Shown: positions 1 to 6,871, numbered from the stretch's first letter. The stretch is 12,322 nucleotides of DNA from Pluralibacter sp. UBA7423 (GCA_002470465.1 DKMD01000032.1:1-12322); one strand, 5' to 3'. Notes: a model not told the origin generated them from the sequence alone. Made by a program: numbers and translations.

Positions 1-180
1 AACGTAGCCAATGGATGTGGTCATTCAGATCCGCATAGCATAGCCCAAACGGGCACGTCAAAACAGCCTTTCACACACTCCGGCCTTGCGTTTATTTACC
101 GGGTCTGTGGCGTAGCTGACAAAGCTTCCGGGAAATAAGGTCTATCATTAGAGGACGTTAACCGTCCGGGAGATGAAACA
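1..180. other. Intergenic region upstream of ybeL (probable leuS/ybeL divergent spacer)
   Basis: I see no convincing gene here. In E. coli the gene left of ybeL is leuS, read leftwards, and this stretch would be the spacer, with the leuS start lying outside the window. The ybeL side holds a TATCAT at 143-148 that could be a -10 without a good -35. It also has a 5-bp hairpin (GGACG 153-157, CGTCC 163-167) ending just before the ybeL ribosome site. The leuS side carries a minus-strand promoter candidate, listed separately. The leuS assignment rests on synteny alone. Confidence 0.6.
32..61 (-). promoter_or_regulatory. Candidate leftward sigma-70 promoter (possibly leuS)
   Basis: On the minus strand TTGACG (56-61) lies 18 bases before TATGCG (32-37), and the latter is preceded by TG in the extended -10 position. 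It points out of the left end of the window, as a leuS promoter would. It is a pattern match only. Confidence 0.35.
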
Positions 181-663
181 ATGAACAAGGTTGCTCAATA
201 TTATCGTGAACTGGTGACGGCGCTGACCGAGCGGCTGCGTAACGGAGAGCGCGATATTGACGCGCTGGTTGAGCAGGCAAGAGCGCGAGTCAGCCAGACC
301 GGGGAGTTAACGCGAACAGAAATTGACGAGCTGACCCGGGCCGTCCGCCGCGATCTGGAGGAGTTTGCGGTTAGCTATAACGAAAGCCAGGATGAAGTGA
401 AGGACAGCGTGTTCCTGCGGGTGATTAAGGAGAGTATCTGGCAGGAACTGGCGGATATCACCGACAAAACGCAGCTTGAGTGGCGAGAAGTGTTCCAGGA
501 CCTGAATCATCATGGCGTTTATCACAGCGGAGAAGTGGTCGGGCTGGGGAATCTGGTCTGCGAGAAATGCCATTTCCACCTCGCTGTTTACTCGCCGGAT
601 GTGCTACCGCTGTGCCCGAAATGCGGTCATGACCAGTTCCAGCGGAAGGCCTTTGAGCCTTGA
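181..663 (+). CDS. ybeL: YbeL family zinc-ribbon protein (DUF1451)
   Basis: This 160-residue protein has the same length as E. coli YbeL and is nearly identical to it through its centre and C-terminus. The N-terminal two thirds is charged and helical and could form a coiled coil. The C-terminus carries a zinc ribbon with two cysteine pairs, C127-x2-C130 and C145-x2-C148 (CPKCGH). It is cytosolic, with no signal peptide or membrane segment. The start is set by a GGGAG about eight bases before the ATG. A four-codon frame (ATG AAA CAA TGA) begins at 173 and its stop overlaps the ybeL ATG. The family's function is not established; a nucleic-acid or protein-binding role would be a guess. It is convergent with gltL and probably transcribed alone. 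Confidence 0.95.
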   Translation: MNKVAQYYRELVTALTERLRNGERDIDALVEQARARVSQTGELTRTEIDELTRAVRRDLEEFAVSYNESQDEVKDSVFLRVIKESIWQELADITDKTQLEWREVFQDLNHHGVYHSGEVVGLGNLVCEKCHFHLAVYSPDVLPLCPKCGHDQFQRKAFEP

Positions 664-681
664 GAACGATGGCGCTGTGAA

Positions 682-711
682 GCCGGGTAGCGCTACGCTT
701 ACCCGGCCTAC
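682..711 (+). repeat. REP-type palindrome, left half of an opposed pair
   Basis: The arms GCCGGGTA (682-689) and TACCCGGC (700-707) form an 8-bp stem, with an inner GCG/CGC pairing and the typical REP tail GGCCTAC. The tail (705-711) is the inverse of GTAGGCC (723-729) in the next element, so the two form a BIME-like pair between the convergent genes ybeL and gltL. Confidence 0.85.
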
Positions 712-722
712 AAAATAAACTC

Positions 723-752
723 GTAGGCCGGACAAACAGCGTGCCGTCCGGC
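723..752 (-). repeat. REP-type palindrome, right half of an opposed pair
   Basis: It starts with GTAGGCC and has a perfect 7-bp stem, GCCGGAC (727-733) with GTCCGGC (746-752), around a 12-base loop. It is opposite in orientation to the element at 682-711 and 11 bases from it. Such pairs are usual between convergent enterobacterial genes, where they stabilise 3' ends and bind DNA gyrase or IHF in some classes. Confidence 0.85.
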
Positions 753-760
753 AGGTTTTT
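727..760 (+). terminator. Likely intrinsic terminator of ybeL, formed by the REP hairpin
   Basis: The 7-bp GC-rich REP stem (727-733/746-752) is followed on the plus strand by AGG and five T residues (756-760). The T run reaches into the gltL stop codon, so the convergent genes have almost no spare sequence between them. The long loop makes termination strength uncertain. Confidence 0.55.
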
Positions 761-1484
761 AATGCAGTATCTTAGCCAGAAAATCTTTCGCGCGGTCCGA
801 CTTCGGATTATCGAAGAAATCATCTTTGTCAGAATCTTCGACGATTTTACCTTCATCCATAAAGATGACGCGGTTTGCCACTTTGCGGGCGAAGCCCATT
901 TCGTGGGTTACCACCATCATCGTCATTCCTTCGTGCGCCAGTTCGACCATGACGTCCAGCACTTCGTTGATCATCTCAGGATCGAGCGCAGAGGTGGGTT
1001 CGTCAAACAGCATAGCGACAGGATCCATGCACAGCGCACGGGCGATCGCCACACGCTGCTGTTGGCCGCCGGAAAGCTGTGCCGGGAACTTATCGGCGTG
1101 AGCAGAAAGACCAACGCGTTCCAGCAGCTTCAGGCCTTTAGTGCGGGCGGCGGCTTTATCGCGCTTGAGCACTTTGACCTGCGCCAGCGTCAGGTTTTCG
1201 ATGATCGACAGGTGCGGGAACAGCTCGAAATGCTGGAATACCATGCCGACGTGCGAACGCAGCTTAGCCAGATCCGTTTTCTTGTTATTTACCTGCGTGC
1301 CGTTCACCAGGATCTCACCCTGTTGTACAGGCTCAAGGCCGTTCACGGTTTTGATAAGCGTGGATTTACCAGAGCCTGAGGGGCCGCAAACCACCACCAC
1401 TTCACCTTTTTTCACTTCCGTGGAGCAGTCGGTCAGCACCTGAAAGTGGCCATACCATTTCGAAACATTTTTCAGGGAAATCAT
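759..1484 (-). CDS. gltL: Glutamate/aspartate ABC transporter ATP-binding protein GltL
   Basis: GltL is the ATPase that powers GltJK-mediated import of glutamate and aspartate bound by GltI. It works as a dimer on the cytoplasmic face of the inner membrane. At 241 residues it equals E. coli GltL and is nearly identical. All nucleotide-binding motifs are present: Walker [10 protein letters not shown] (34-42), Q-loop Q84, signature LSGGQ (137-141), Walker B VAMLFDE (156-162), D-loop ALD (166-168) and the switch histidine H194. Its ATG overlaps the gltK stop by one base (TAATG), with AAGGA seven bases upstream, so translation is probably coupled to gltK. It is the last gene of gltIJKL and runs into the REP pair. 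Confidence 0.98.
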   Translation of the reverse strand: MISLKNVSKWYGHFQVLTDCSTEVKKGEVVVVCGPSGSGKSTLIKTVNGLEPVQQGEILVNGTQVNNKKTDLAKLRSHVGMVFQHFELFPHLSIIENLTLAQVKVLKRDKAAARTKGLKLLERVGLSAHADKFPAQLSGGQQQRVAIARALCMDPVAMLFDEPTSALDPEMINEVLDVMVELAHEGMTMMVVTHEMGFARKVANRVIFMDEGKIVEDSDKDDFFDNPKSDRAKDFLAKILH

Positions 1485-2158
1485 TACACGGTCCTTTTCT
1501 TCAAATAGCTGACCAACAGCGAGGCGCTTAAGCTGATAACAAAATAGACGGCCCCGGCGAACAGGATCATCTCAACCTGGGTACCGTCACGTTCGCCAAT
1601 GGTGGACGCGGTACGGAAGAAATCGGCAAGGCTCAGAACGTAAACCAGCGAAGTATCCTGGAACAGGACGATCCCCTGCGTCAGCAGCAGCGGCACCATC
1701 GCACGGAACGCCTGTGGCAGAATGATGAGCTTCATTGATTGCCACTGCGTCATCCCGAGCGCCAGCGCAGCGTTGCCCTGGCCGCGGGAGACGCTCTGGA
1801 TACCGGCGCGGATAATTTCTGAATAATAGGCCGCCTCAAACATAGAGAAGGCGACCATCGCTGACACCAGGCGGATGTCGGTTTTTGGTGAAAGGCCCAG
1901 CACGTTTTGCAGAAAACCAGGGACGATCAGGTAAAACCACAGCAGCACCATCACCAGTGGAATAGAACGGAATACGTTCACGTAGGCGGTGGCAAACCAG
2001 GCGACTGGCTTAAAGGTCGACAGGCGCATCACCGCAAGCAGCGTACCCCAGACGATGCCGAAAACCACGGCGGTAACCGTAATCTTCAGCGTAATCACCA
2101 GGCCTGCCAGCAGATAAGGCATAGAAGGAACGATGGAACTCCAGTCAAAATCGTACAT
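1484..2158 (-). CDS. gltK: Glutamate/aspartate ABC transporter permease GltK
   Basis: GltK is one of two inner-membrane permease subunits of the polar amino acid (HisM/GltK-type) family that form the channel for glutamate and aspartate. It is hydrophobic throughout and has the cytoplasmic EAA loop, [20 protein letters not shown] (about 129-148), which docks on GltL. Two ATGs lie in tandem at 2161 and 2158. I chose the inner one because the GGAGG is six bases from it and only three from the outer, and because it gives 224 residues beginning MYDFDW like E. coli GltK (MYEFDW). The gltJ TGA overlaps this start by one base, so the genes are translationally coupled. Confidence 0.96.
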   Translation of the reverse strand: MYDFDWSSIVPSMPYLLAGLVITLKITVTAVVFGIVWGTLLAVMRLSTFKPVAWFATAYVNVFRSIPLVMVLLWFYLIVPGFLQNVLGLSPKTDIRLVSAMVAFSMFEAAYYSEIIRAGIQSVSRGQGNAALALGMTQWQSMKLIILPQAFRAMVPLLLTQGIVLFQDTSLVYVLSLADFFRTASTIGERDGTQVEMILFAGAVYFVISLSASLLVSYLKKRTV

Positions 2159-2898
2159 CATTTGCCTCCCATATTGCCGGGCAGGCGAACCTTACGTTCA
2201 ACCAGATTCATTGCCAGCATAATCACCGCGTTGATCAGGACATAAGCCAGCGTAATCGCCGTGAAGGATTCCCAGGCGTGTGCGGAATAGTCCAGCAGCT
2301 TGCCGGCCTGTGCGGCCATGTCCACCAGGCCAATTGTTGAGGCGATGGCCGAGTTTTTCACCAGGTTCATCATCTCTGAAGTCATCGGTGGCACAATCAC
2401 GCGATAGGCGTTAGGCAGCAGTACGTAGCGATACGCCTGCGGCAGGGTCAGCCCCATCGCCAGCGCCGCGTTTTTCTGTCCTCGCGGCAGCGACTGAATC
2501 GCCGCGCGCACCTGTTCGCATACGCGAGCCGCGGTAAACAACCCCAGGCAGAGCATCGACGAAACGAAGAACTGAATGTTGGGATCGAGCTCAGACTTAA
2601 ACCACATGCCGATATTTTCCGGCAGCAGTTCCGGTATCACCAGATACCAGGTAAAGAACTGAACGATCAGGGGAACGTTACGGAACAGTTCAACATACAG
2701 CGTGCCGATTCCGGAGAGGAAGCGGTTGGGCACGGTGCGCAGAATGCCGAACAATGAGCCAACGAGGAAGGCGATAATCCAGGCCGTGACGGAGAGCGCC
2801 ACGGTGACCTGAAAGCCGCTCCACAGCCAGCCGAGATAGGTGGTGTTGCCGAACGGGGCCTGTTGCAGAAAAATACCCCAGTTCCAGTCGATTGACAT
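2158..2898 (-). CDS. gltJ: Glutamate/aspartate ABC transporter permease GltJ
   Basis: GltJ is the partner permease of GltK in the inner membrane. Its 246 residues match E. coli GltJ in length and almost throughout in sequence. Hydrophobic segments alternate with short loops, starting at about 24-53, and the EAA loop (NAALAMGL...YVLLP, about 143-162) that contacts GltL is intact. The ATG is preceded by GGAG seven bases away. This ribosome site lies immediately after the SroC terminator, so gltJ translation depends on transcripts that read through that hairpin. Confidence 0.97.
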   Translation of the reverse strand: MSIDWNWGIFLQQAPFGNTTYLGWLWSGFQVTVALSVTAWIIAFLVGSLFGILRTVPNRFLSGIGTLYVELFRNVPLIVQFFTWYLVIPELLPENIGMWFKSELDPNIQFFVSSMLCLGLFTAARVCEQVRAAIQSLPRGQKNAALAMGLTLPQAYRYVLLPNAYRVIVPPMTSEMMNLVKNSAIASTIGLVDMAAQAGKLLDYSAHAWESFTAITLAYVLINAVIMLAMNLVERKVRLPGNMGGK

Positions 2899-2910
2899 AA
2901 ATGCACTCCG

Positions 2911-2935
2911 AAAAAAAAGGGTAGCAGCGCTACCC
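2911..2935 (-). terminator. Intrinsic terminator between gltI and gltJ (3' end of SroC)
   Basis: On the minus strand a perfect 7-bp stem, GGGTAGC with GCTACCC (2919-2925/2929-2935) around a 3-base loop, is followed by eight U residues (2911-2918). It lies inside the operon. Partial read-through would set a high GltI to GltJKL ratio, as is usual for binding-protein transporters. Confidence 0.92.
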
Positions 2936-3080
2936 TCGAAGACTGCTAAGGAAACCTTTACCCGTTATCCTTTTCGGCATTCAGGGTATTGATATTTCAT
3001 GCCCGCTGGGGAACGACCAGCCGACACTGAGTCTGTCCGTGTTTCCTCGCAATCGAGAGGGCAGGCGAACCCGCCCATCG
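2911..3080 (-). ncRNA. sroC: SroC small RNA, derived from the gltI 3' UTR
   Basis: The gltI-gltJ gap carries a sequence I recognise as SroC, about 150-165 nt in E. coli and Salmonella. The 3' end is fixed by the terminator at 2911-2935. The 5' end is approximate, since in E. coli it is made by RNase E near the gltI stop codon. A hairpin near the 5' end (3059-3076) has seven pairs around a TTCG loop. Known role in relatives: SroC binds Hfq, base-pairs with GcvB and triggers its decay, relieving GcvB repression of amino-acid transport genes, gltI among them. I did not verify the GcvB pairing sites here. Confidence 0.8.
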
Positions 3081-3089
3081 TTGTTCTAA

Positions 3090-3995
3090 TTAGTTAAGAG
3101 CTTTGTCGTTTGGTTCTTTAAACAGTGCCTTCATGTCGTCAGACAGTTCGAAGTTCATGTTCAGGTTTTTCGGTGGGATCGGCTGCTTGAACCACTTGTC
3201 GAACCATTTCGCGGCTTCACCGGAGGTTTGCGCCTGTGCGATCGTGTCATCCATCAGCTTCTTAAAGGCCGGATCGTCTTTACGCAGCATGCAGCCATAG
3301 GCTTCTTTAGACTGAGGCGTACCGATGATTTCCCAGTTGTCTGGTTTCTTCGCTTTCGCACGCTCGCCCGCCAGCAGCGCGTCATCCATCATAAACGCCA
3401 CCGCACGGCCGCTTTCCAGGGTACGGAAGGAGTCGCCGTGGTCTTTCGCGCTGATGATGCGCATCCCCATTTTCTTCTCGTCGTTCATTTTGTTGAGCAA
3501 AATTTCTGATGTGGTACCTGAAGTCACCACCACAGCTTTGCCTTTCAGATCGTCGAAATCTTTAATCGGGCCACCTTTTTTCACCAGCAGACGCGTGCCG
3601 ATGATGAAGATGGTATCGGAGAAGGCCGCCTGTTTCTGACGCTCAAGGTTGTTGGTGGTGGATCCACATTCGAAGTCATAGGTACCGTTCTGCAGCAGCG
3701 GGATTCGGTTCTGTGACGTAACCGGGATCAGCTTGACCTGTAGATCAGGCTTGTTCAGTTTCTTCTTGATCGCATCAACGATAGCGTTGGAGTAATCCTG
3801 AGAGTAGCCAACGACTTTCTGCTGGTTATCGTAGTAAGAAAACGGTACAGAGGATTCACGGTGGCCGACCACGATCACCCCATTTTTGGCAATTTTATCC
3901 AGCGTGCTGCCCGCTGCAGGTGCGTCTTCTGCATGGACAACGCTCGCGGACATTCCCATCACCAGCATGGCCGCGGCCAGTTTACGTAATTGCAT
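3090..3995 (-). CDS. gltI: Glutamate/aspartate periplasmic binding protein GltI
   Basis: GltI is the periplasmic solute-binding protein (SBP family 3) that delivers L-glutamate and L-aspartate to GltJKL. The start is the ATG at 3995, with AAGGAG six bases upstream. An in-frame TTG two codons further out lies too close to that site. The 301-residue product begins MQLRKLAAAM like the E. coli protein (302). It has a Sec signal peptide with a basic start, a hydrophobic core and a likely cut after A22 (VHA|ED). The mature domain keeps family segments such as VVGHRESSVPFSYYD near its start and two cysteines (FECGS, AYGCM) that can pair in the periplasm. The 5' leader carries a C/A-rich GcvB target and nitrogen-control sites. 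The 3' UTR gives SroC. Confidence 0.97.
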   Translation of the reverse strand: MQLRKLAAAMLVMGMSASVVHAEDAPAAGSTLDKIAKNGVIVVGHRESSVPFSYYDNQQKVVGYSQDYSNAIVDAIKKKLNKPDLQVKLIPVTSQNRIPLLQNGTYDFECGSTTNNLERQKQAAFSDTIFIIGTRLLVKKGGPIKDFDDLKGKAVVVTSGTTSEILLNKMNDEKKMGMRIISAKDHGDSFRTLESGRAVAFMMDDALLAGERAKAKKPDNWEIIGTPQSKEAYGCMLRKDDPAFKKLMDDTIAQAQTSGEAAKWFDKWFKQPIPPKNLNMNFELSDDMKALFKEPNDKALN

Positions 3996-4034
3996 ATCCA
4001 ACTCCTTATCGTGGCGTCAGCGACGCGCAGATAC

Positions 4035-4055
4035 CCGTGTGAGTGTTGTGTTGTT
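4035..4055 (-). promoter_or_regulatory. C/A-rich GcvB target element in the gltI leader
   Basis: The gltI leader contains ACAACACAACACTCACAC about 40-60 bases before the ATG. This C/A-rich run is the classic target of the G/U-rich R1 region of GcvB, and gltI is an established GcvB target in Salmonella. From memory of R1, ACAACACAAC is fully complementary to part of it. GcvB itself is not in this window. Confidence 0.7.
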
Positions 4056-4083
4056 ATAGCCTGCCACTTGAGTGTGCAGTGTT
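4053..4083 (-). promoter_or_regulatory. Weak candidate sigma-70 promoter for gltI
   Basis: TATAAC (4053-4058) is a fair -10, but the only -35 options near the right spacing (ACACTG or AACACT, 4077-4083) are poor. Its start near 4046 would cut into the C/A-rich GcvB element, which argues against it being the main start. Confidence 0.25.
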
Positions 4084-4152
4084 AAGCCAGTTTGTTAACA
4101 TTTAGTTTGGCTTAATGTAAAGATATTGCTGCATTATTGTTTGCTTTTGCGA

Positions 4153-4165
4153 GGTGCGCCGCACC
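4153..4165. repeat. 13-bp perfect palindrome in the gltI leader
   Basis: GGTGCG-C-CGCACC is a perfect 6+1+6 palindrome. Its right arm also begins a degenerate NtrC-like dyad (4160-4176, GCACC-GTTTT-G followed by an imperfect second arm) centred 29 bases from the strong dyad at 4189-4205. Confidence 0.5.
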
Positions 4166-4188
4166 GTTTTGAGGCAAAAATGCTCGTA

Positions 4189-4205
4189 TGCACCGAAAGG
4201 GTGCT
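4189..4205. promoter_or_regulatory. Consensus NtrC (GlnG) binding dyad
   Basis: TGCACC-GAAAG-GGTGCT fits the 17-bp NtrC consensus TGCACY-N5-RGTGCA at all but the last base. It matches one of the glnA enhancer sites as I recall it except in the five central bases. With the sigma-54 promoter at 4273-4288 driving gltI, it would lie about 65 bases downstream of the transcription start instead of the usual upstream position. Nitrogen control of glutamate/aspartate uptake makes biological sense. Binding has not been shown here. Confidence 0.65.
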
Positions 4206-4222
4206 ACCGGTGGGGGCTGGTG

Positions 4223-4239
4223 GTGCAACTCAGTTGCAC
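4223..4239. repeat. 17-bp perfect palindrome, possible operator or leader hairpin
   Basis: GTGCAACT-C-AGTTGCAC is a perfect 8+1+8 palindrome. In RNA it would form seven pairs around a 3-base loop. It falls about 30 bases into the transcript predicted from the sigma-54 promoter. I do not recognise a regulator for it. The half-sites are in the opposite order to NtrC (GTGC first). Confidence 0.5.
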
Positions 4240-4272
4240 GATCGCCGATAACGCAATTCTCTGAAAGGATTA

Positions 4273-4288
4273 AGCAATTGGCGTGCCA
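4273..4288 (-). promoter_or_regulatory. Sigma-54 (RpoN) promoter pointing to gltI
   Basis: On the minus strand TGGCACG (4282-4288), four bases, then TTGCT (4273-4277) matches the sigma-54 consensus YTGGCACG-N4-TTGCW at every defined position, with ten bases between the invariant GG and GC. The start would be near 4262, giving a leader of about 267 bases before the gltI ATG. Transcription heads into gltIJKL. Confidence 0.75.
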
Positions 4289-4336
4289 GAAGTGGATGCA
4301 GGATTATTTGAAAGGAAAGTGCGGTCTGATGCCCCG

Positions 4337-4359
4337 ACCCTCTCCCACAGGGAGAGGGT
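4337..4359. repeat. REP-like intergenic hairpin downstream of lnt
   Basis: ACCCTCTCCC and GGGAGAGGGT form a perfect 10-bp stem around the 3-base loop ACA. This purine/pyrimidine-strand palindrome is a common intergenic repeat type in Enterobacter and Klebsiella relatives. It has no U run, so it more likely protects the lnt 3' end than terminates on its own. Confidence 0.7.
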
Positions 4360-4392
4360 GAATACACTAAACACTGTCCGGTAGAGACAGTT

Positions 4393-5937
4393 TTACAATT
4401 TACCTCGACGCTGTCTCAGGCTCATTACCAGAGCACCAAAACCAAACAGCGCGGTCAGGATCCACAGCGGCCAGTTGCCGGTGCGTGCATAGGGCGTCAG
4501 GCCAGTGGTCGGCGTAACGGTAGTCGTCAGCACTTCGCGAGTAAACTGCGGGATCATCGCCTGTACATCGCCGCGTGGATCAATGACAGCCGTAATACCG
4601 TTGTTGGTGCTACGAAGCAGTGGGCGAGCCAGCTCCAGAGCACGCATACGCGCCATCTGGAAATGCTGCCACGGGCCGATGGATTTACCGAACCAGGCGT
4701 CATTAGAGATGGTCAGCAGGAAATCGGTATCCGGTCGGAAGTTATCGCGTACTTGCTCGCCGAGAATAATTTCGTAGCAGATAGCCGCCGTCAGCTTCAG
4801 ATTATGTGCCGACAGCTGTGGCTGAATGTACGGCCCACGGCTGAAGGACGACATGGGTAAATCGAAGAACGGCGCGAGCGGGCGCAGGATGGATTCCAGC
4901 GGCACAAACTCGCCAAACGGTACCAGATGATTTTTGTTGTAGCGATCGGTCGAATCGTAGCTGTACGGGTTGTCTTTGCCGAGCGTGATAATAGTGTTGT
5001 AGGTATCGTAACGGTTTTGCGCGTTAAGACGGGAATCTACCACGCCGGTAATCAGTGAGCTGTTTTTGGCACGCAGCATATCATCCATCATGCTGAGCAG
5101 GCGCTGCTGATTGATTTCCAGGTCCGGAATAGCGGACTCCGGCCAGATAATCAGCTGTGATTTGCCCATCACTTTTTCCGTCGAATCGAGATAAATTTTG
5201 AGCGTGTTGATCAGCTCTTTTTCATCCCACTTCAGCGACTGTGGAATATTACCCTGCACCAGCGAGACTTCCGTCGTGCGGGCGGGAAGCAATTGATACC
5301 ACTGGATATAACGCAACGGGAAAGGCAGAGCGAACAGCACCACCGCAGCAACCAGCGGACGCCAGCTGCGGGTGACCAACGCCAGCACCAGCAGGCCGCT
5401 CACCATCATCAGCAGGAAGTTGATGGCTTCGACGCCCATCACCGGCGCCAGGCCTTTCAGCGGACCGTCAATCTGACTGTAGCCGAACTGTAGCCAGGGG
5501 AAACCGGTCAGCACCCAGCCGCGCAGGAATTCAGTCAGTTGCCAGACCGCCGGAGCGGCAATGGCGACGCGCACCCAGTTTGCTTTCGGCCACAGGCGCG
5601 AGAGTATCCCGGCAAACAGCCCGGTATAAAGCGACAGATACGCGGCGAGCAGAACGACGAGGAAAACGTTCACCGGGCCCGGCATCCCGCCGAACTGCGC
5701 GATGCTGACGTAAACCCAGTTAATGCCGGAGCCAAACAGCCCAAGCCCCCAGAAATAGCCAATCCAGGCGCTTTGCAGCGGACGGCGGTTGAGCGTCAGC
5801 CCCTGAAGCCCCATCAGCGAAACGATCGCCGCAGGCCAGATATCGTAGGGGGAGAAAGCCAGCGTTCCGCAGGCACCAAAAAGCAGCGCCAGCAGCAGGC
5901 GAATGCGCTGGCGTTCAATCAGAGAGGCAAATGCCAT
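4393..5937 (-). CDS. lnt: Apolipoprotein N-acyltransferase Lnt
   Basis: Lnt transfers an acyl chain from phospholipid to the N-terminal cysteine of apolipoproteins, the last step of lipoprotein maturation in the inner membrane, needed before Lol sorting. The 514 residues (E. coli 512) comprise an N-terminal membrane part with several hydrophobic helices (about 10-215), a periplasmic nitrilase-like domain (about 225-475) and a final helix (about 490-507). The catalytic triad is in place: E267 in WPES, K335 in NKNH and C387 in AICYE. The start lies 21 bases after the corC stop with only a weak, distant GGGA, so initiation may rely on coupling. It ends the ybeZ-ybeY-corC-lnt group. Confidence 0.98.
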   Translation of the reverse strand: MAFASLIERQRIRLLLALLFGACGTLAFSPYDIWPAAIVSLMGLQGLTLNRRPLQSAWIGYFWGLGLFGSGINWVYVSIAQFGGMPGPVNVFLVVLLAAYLSLYTGLFAGILSRLWPKANWVRVAIAAPAVWQLTEFLRGWVLTGFPWLQFGYSQIDGPLKGLAPVMGVEAINFLLMMVSGLLVLALVTRSWRPLVAAVVLFALPFPLRYIQWYQLLPARTTEVSLVQGNIPQSLKWDEKELINTLKIYLDSTEKVMGKSQLIIWPESAIPDLEINQQRLLSMMDDMLRAKNSSLITGVVDSRLNAQNRYDTYNTIITLGKDNPYSYDSTDRYNKNHLVPFGEFVPLESILRPLAPFFDLPMSSFSRGPYIQPQLSAHNLKLTAAICYEIILGEQVRDNFRPDTDFLLTISNDAWFGKSIGPWQHFQMARMRALELARPLLRSTNNGITAVIDPRGDVQAMIPQFTREVLTTTVTPTTGLTPYARTGNWPLWILTALFGFGALVMSLRQRRGKL

Positions 5938-5958
5938 TTAGCGTTGTCGTCCCGTTAA

Positions 5959-6837
5959 TTAGTCTTCCAGATTGGGCTGTGGCGCATCTTCCGGAAGTTT
6001 GACGTGTACCTGGATGATACGGCGGCTGTCAGCCATCGCAACTTTGAACTGGTAACCATCAATGTCAATGGATTCGCCGCGCGCAGGCAGGTGCCCGAAT
6101 GCCTGCATCACCAGACCGCCGATGGTATCCACTTCGTCATCGCTGAAGTGCGTGCCGTAGGCTTCGTTGAAGTCCTCAATGGATGCCAGGGCGCGAACGG
6201 TCCAGGTATGACGGCTCAGCTGACGGAAATCGATGTCGTCTTCTTCATCGTATTCGTCTTCAATTTCGCCGACGATAAGTTCGAGGATGTCTTCGATGGT
6301 CACCAGACCCGAGACGCCGCCAAATTCGTCAATCACAATCGCCATGTGATAGCGCTGAGAGCGGAACTCCTTCAGCATGCGGTCAACCCGCTTGCTTTCC
6401 GGCACCACCACAGCCTGGCGCAACACTTTTTCCATGCTGAAGGCTTCGGCGTCGCTGCGCATAAACGGCAGCAGATCCTTGGCCATCAGAATCCCTTCAA
6501 TGTGATCTTTATCTTCGCTGATAACCGGAAAACGCGAGTGGGCAGACTCGATAATGACATCGAGGCATTCGTCCAGGGTTTGATTGCGTTTCAGGGTAAC
6601 CATCTGAGAGCGGGGGATCATGATGTCGCGGACGCGCTGATCGGCGATATCCATTACCCCTTCGAGCATGTCGCGCGTATCTTCATCGATAAGATCGTTC
6701 TGCCCGGAATCACGGATCAGCGCCAGGAGTTCATCACGGTTTTTGGGTTCGCCGTGGAACAGTTGGCTCAGTAAGAGGGAGAAGAATCCCTTTTTGCTGT
6801 TTAAGGTGTCGTTACTGTGTGAGTTGTCGTCGCTCAT
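5959..6837 (-). CDS. corC: CBS-domain protein CorC/YbeX
   Basis: This 292-residue protein equals E. coli CorC (YbeX) in length and is nearly identical. It has an N-terminal region without membrane spans, a CBS pair (about 70-190, with [21 protein letters not shown] and [22 protein letters not shown]) and an acidic linker [11 protein letters not shown] (191-201). A C-terminal transporter-associated CorC_HlyC domain (about 208-285) follows. The family was first tied to magnesium and cobalt efflux with CorA; later work connects YbeX to ribosome metabolism, which fits its place next to ybeY and ybeZ. It starts 100 bases after ybeY with no clear Shine-Dalgarno, behind two mini-ORFs described separately. 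Confidence 0.97.
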   Translation of the reverse strand: MSDDNSHSNDTLNSKKGFFSLLLSQLFHGEPKNRDELLALIRDSGQNDLIDEDTRDMLEGVMDIADQRVRDIMIPRSQMVTLKRNQTLDECLDVIIESAHSRFPVISEDKDHIEGILMAKDLLPFMRSDAEAFSMEKVLRQAVVVPESKRVDRMLKEFRSQRYHMAIVIDEFGGVSGLVTIEDILELIVGEIEDEYDEEDDIDFRQLSRHTWTVRALASIEDFNEAYGTHFSDDEVDTIGGLVMQAFGHLPARGESIDIDGYQFKVAMADSRRIIQVHVKLPEDAPQPNLED

Positions 6838-6857
6838 GGCGTCGTATGGGGTCTCAT
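6834..6857 (-). other. Seven-codon mini-ORF overlapping the corC start
   Basis: ATG AGA CCC CAT ACG ACG CCA TGA ends in an ATGA overlap with the corC ATG. I see no good ribosome site for it. It could couple translation into corC, or be chance. Confidence 0.25.
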
Positions 6858-6871
6858 GTTAGTGAAATCAT
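6854..6871 (-). other. Five-codon mini-ORF preceding the one before corC
   Basis: ATG ATT TCA CTA ACA TGA ends in an ATGA overlap with the next mini-ORF (6834-6857). Only a weak GGCAG precedes it. Expression is unproven. Confidence 0.2.

Larger units (their letters stand above)
3996..4392. other. 397-base regulatory region between lnt and gltI
   Basis: There is no gene here. Going in the direction of transcription (minus), it holds a REP-like hairpin after lnt (4337-4359) and a consensus sigma-54 promoter (4273-4288). Next come a 17-bp palindrome (4223-4239), an NtrC-type dyad (4189-4205) and a 13-bp palindrome (4153-4165). An AT-rich stretch (about 4080-4150), a weak sigma-70 -10 and the C/A-rich GcvB element (4035-4055) follow before the gltI ribosome site. 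I see no U-rich terminator after lnt. Confidence 0.7.

Noticed and set aside
741..1379. 212-residue open frame on the plus strand
   Set aside because: It is antisense to gltL and starts inside the REP/terminator region.
2159..2161. Outer ATG as the gltK start
   Set aside because: It lies three bases from GGAGG, against six for the inner ATG, and would add one residue relative to E. coli GltK. The choice alters only one amino acid.
3996..4001. Two-codon longer gltI starting at TTG
   Set aside because: The TTG is part of the sequence directly abutting AAGGAG, with no room for a ribosome site. The ATG at 3995 has proper spacing and gives the usual MQLRK signal peptide.
4075..4089. TGGCTTAACACTGCA as a gltI-proximal sigma-54 promoter with the NtrC dyad upstream
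   Set aside because: The GG and GC elements have nine bases between them instead of ten, which normally abolishes sigma-54 function, and the -24 box is degenerate. The site at 4273-4288 is a far better match.
4393..5937. Possible alteration of Lnt (514 instead of 512 residues)
   Set aside because: The catalytic residues fall at exactly the E. coli positions 267, 335 and 387. The two extra residues are at the C-terminal tail and look neutral.
6004..6774. 256-residue open frame on the plus strand
   Set aside because: It is antisense to corC. The composition (many His, Phe, Val) is what a reversed CBS-domain gene gives, and nothing supports expression.
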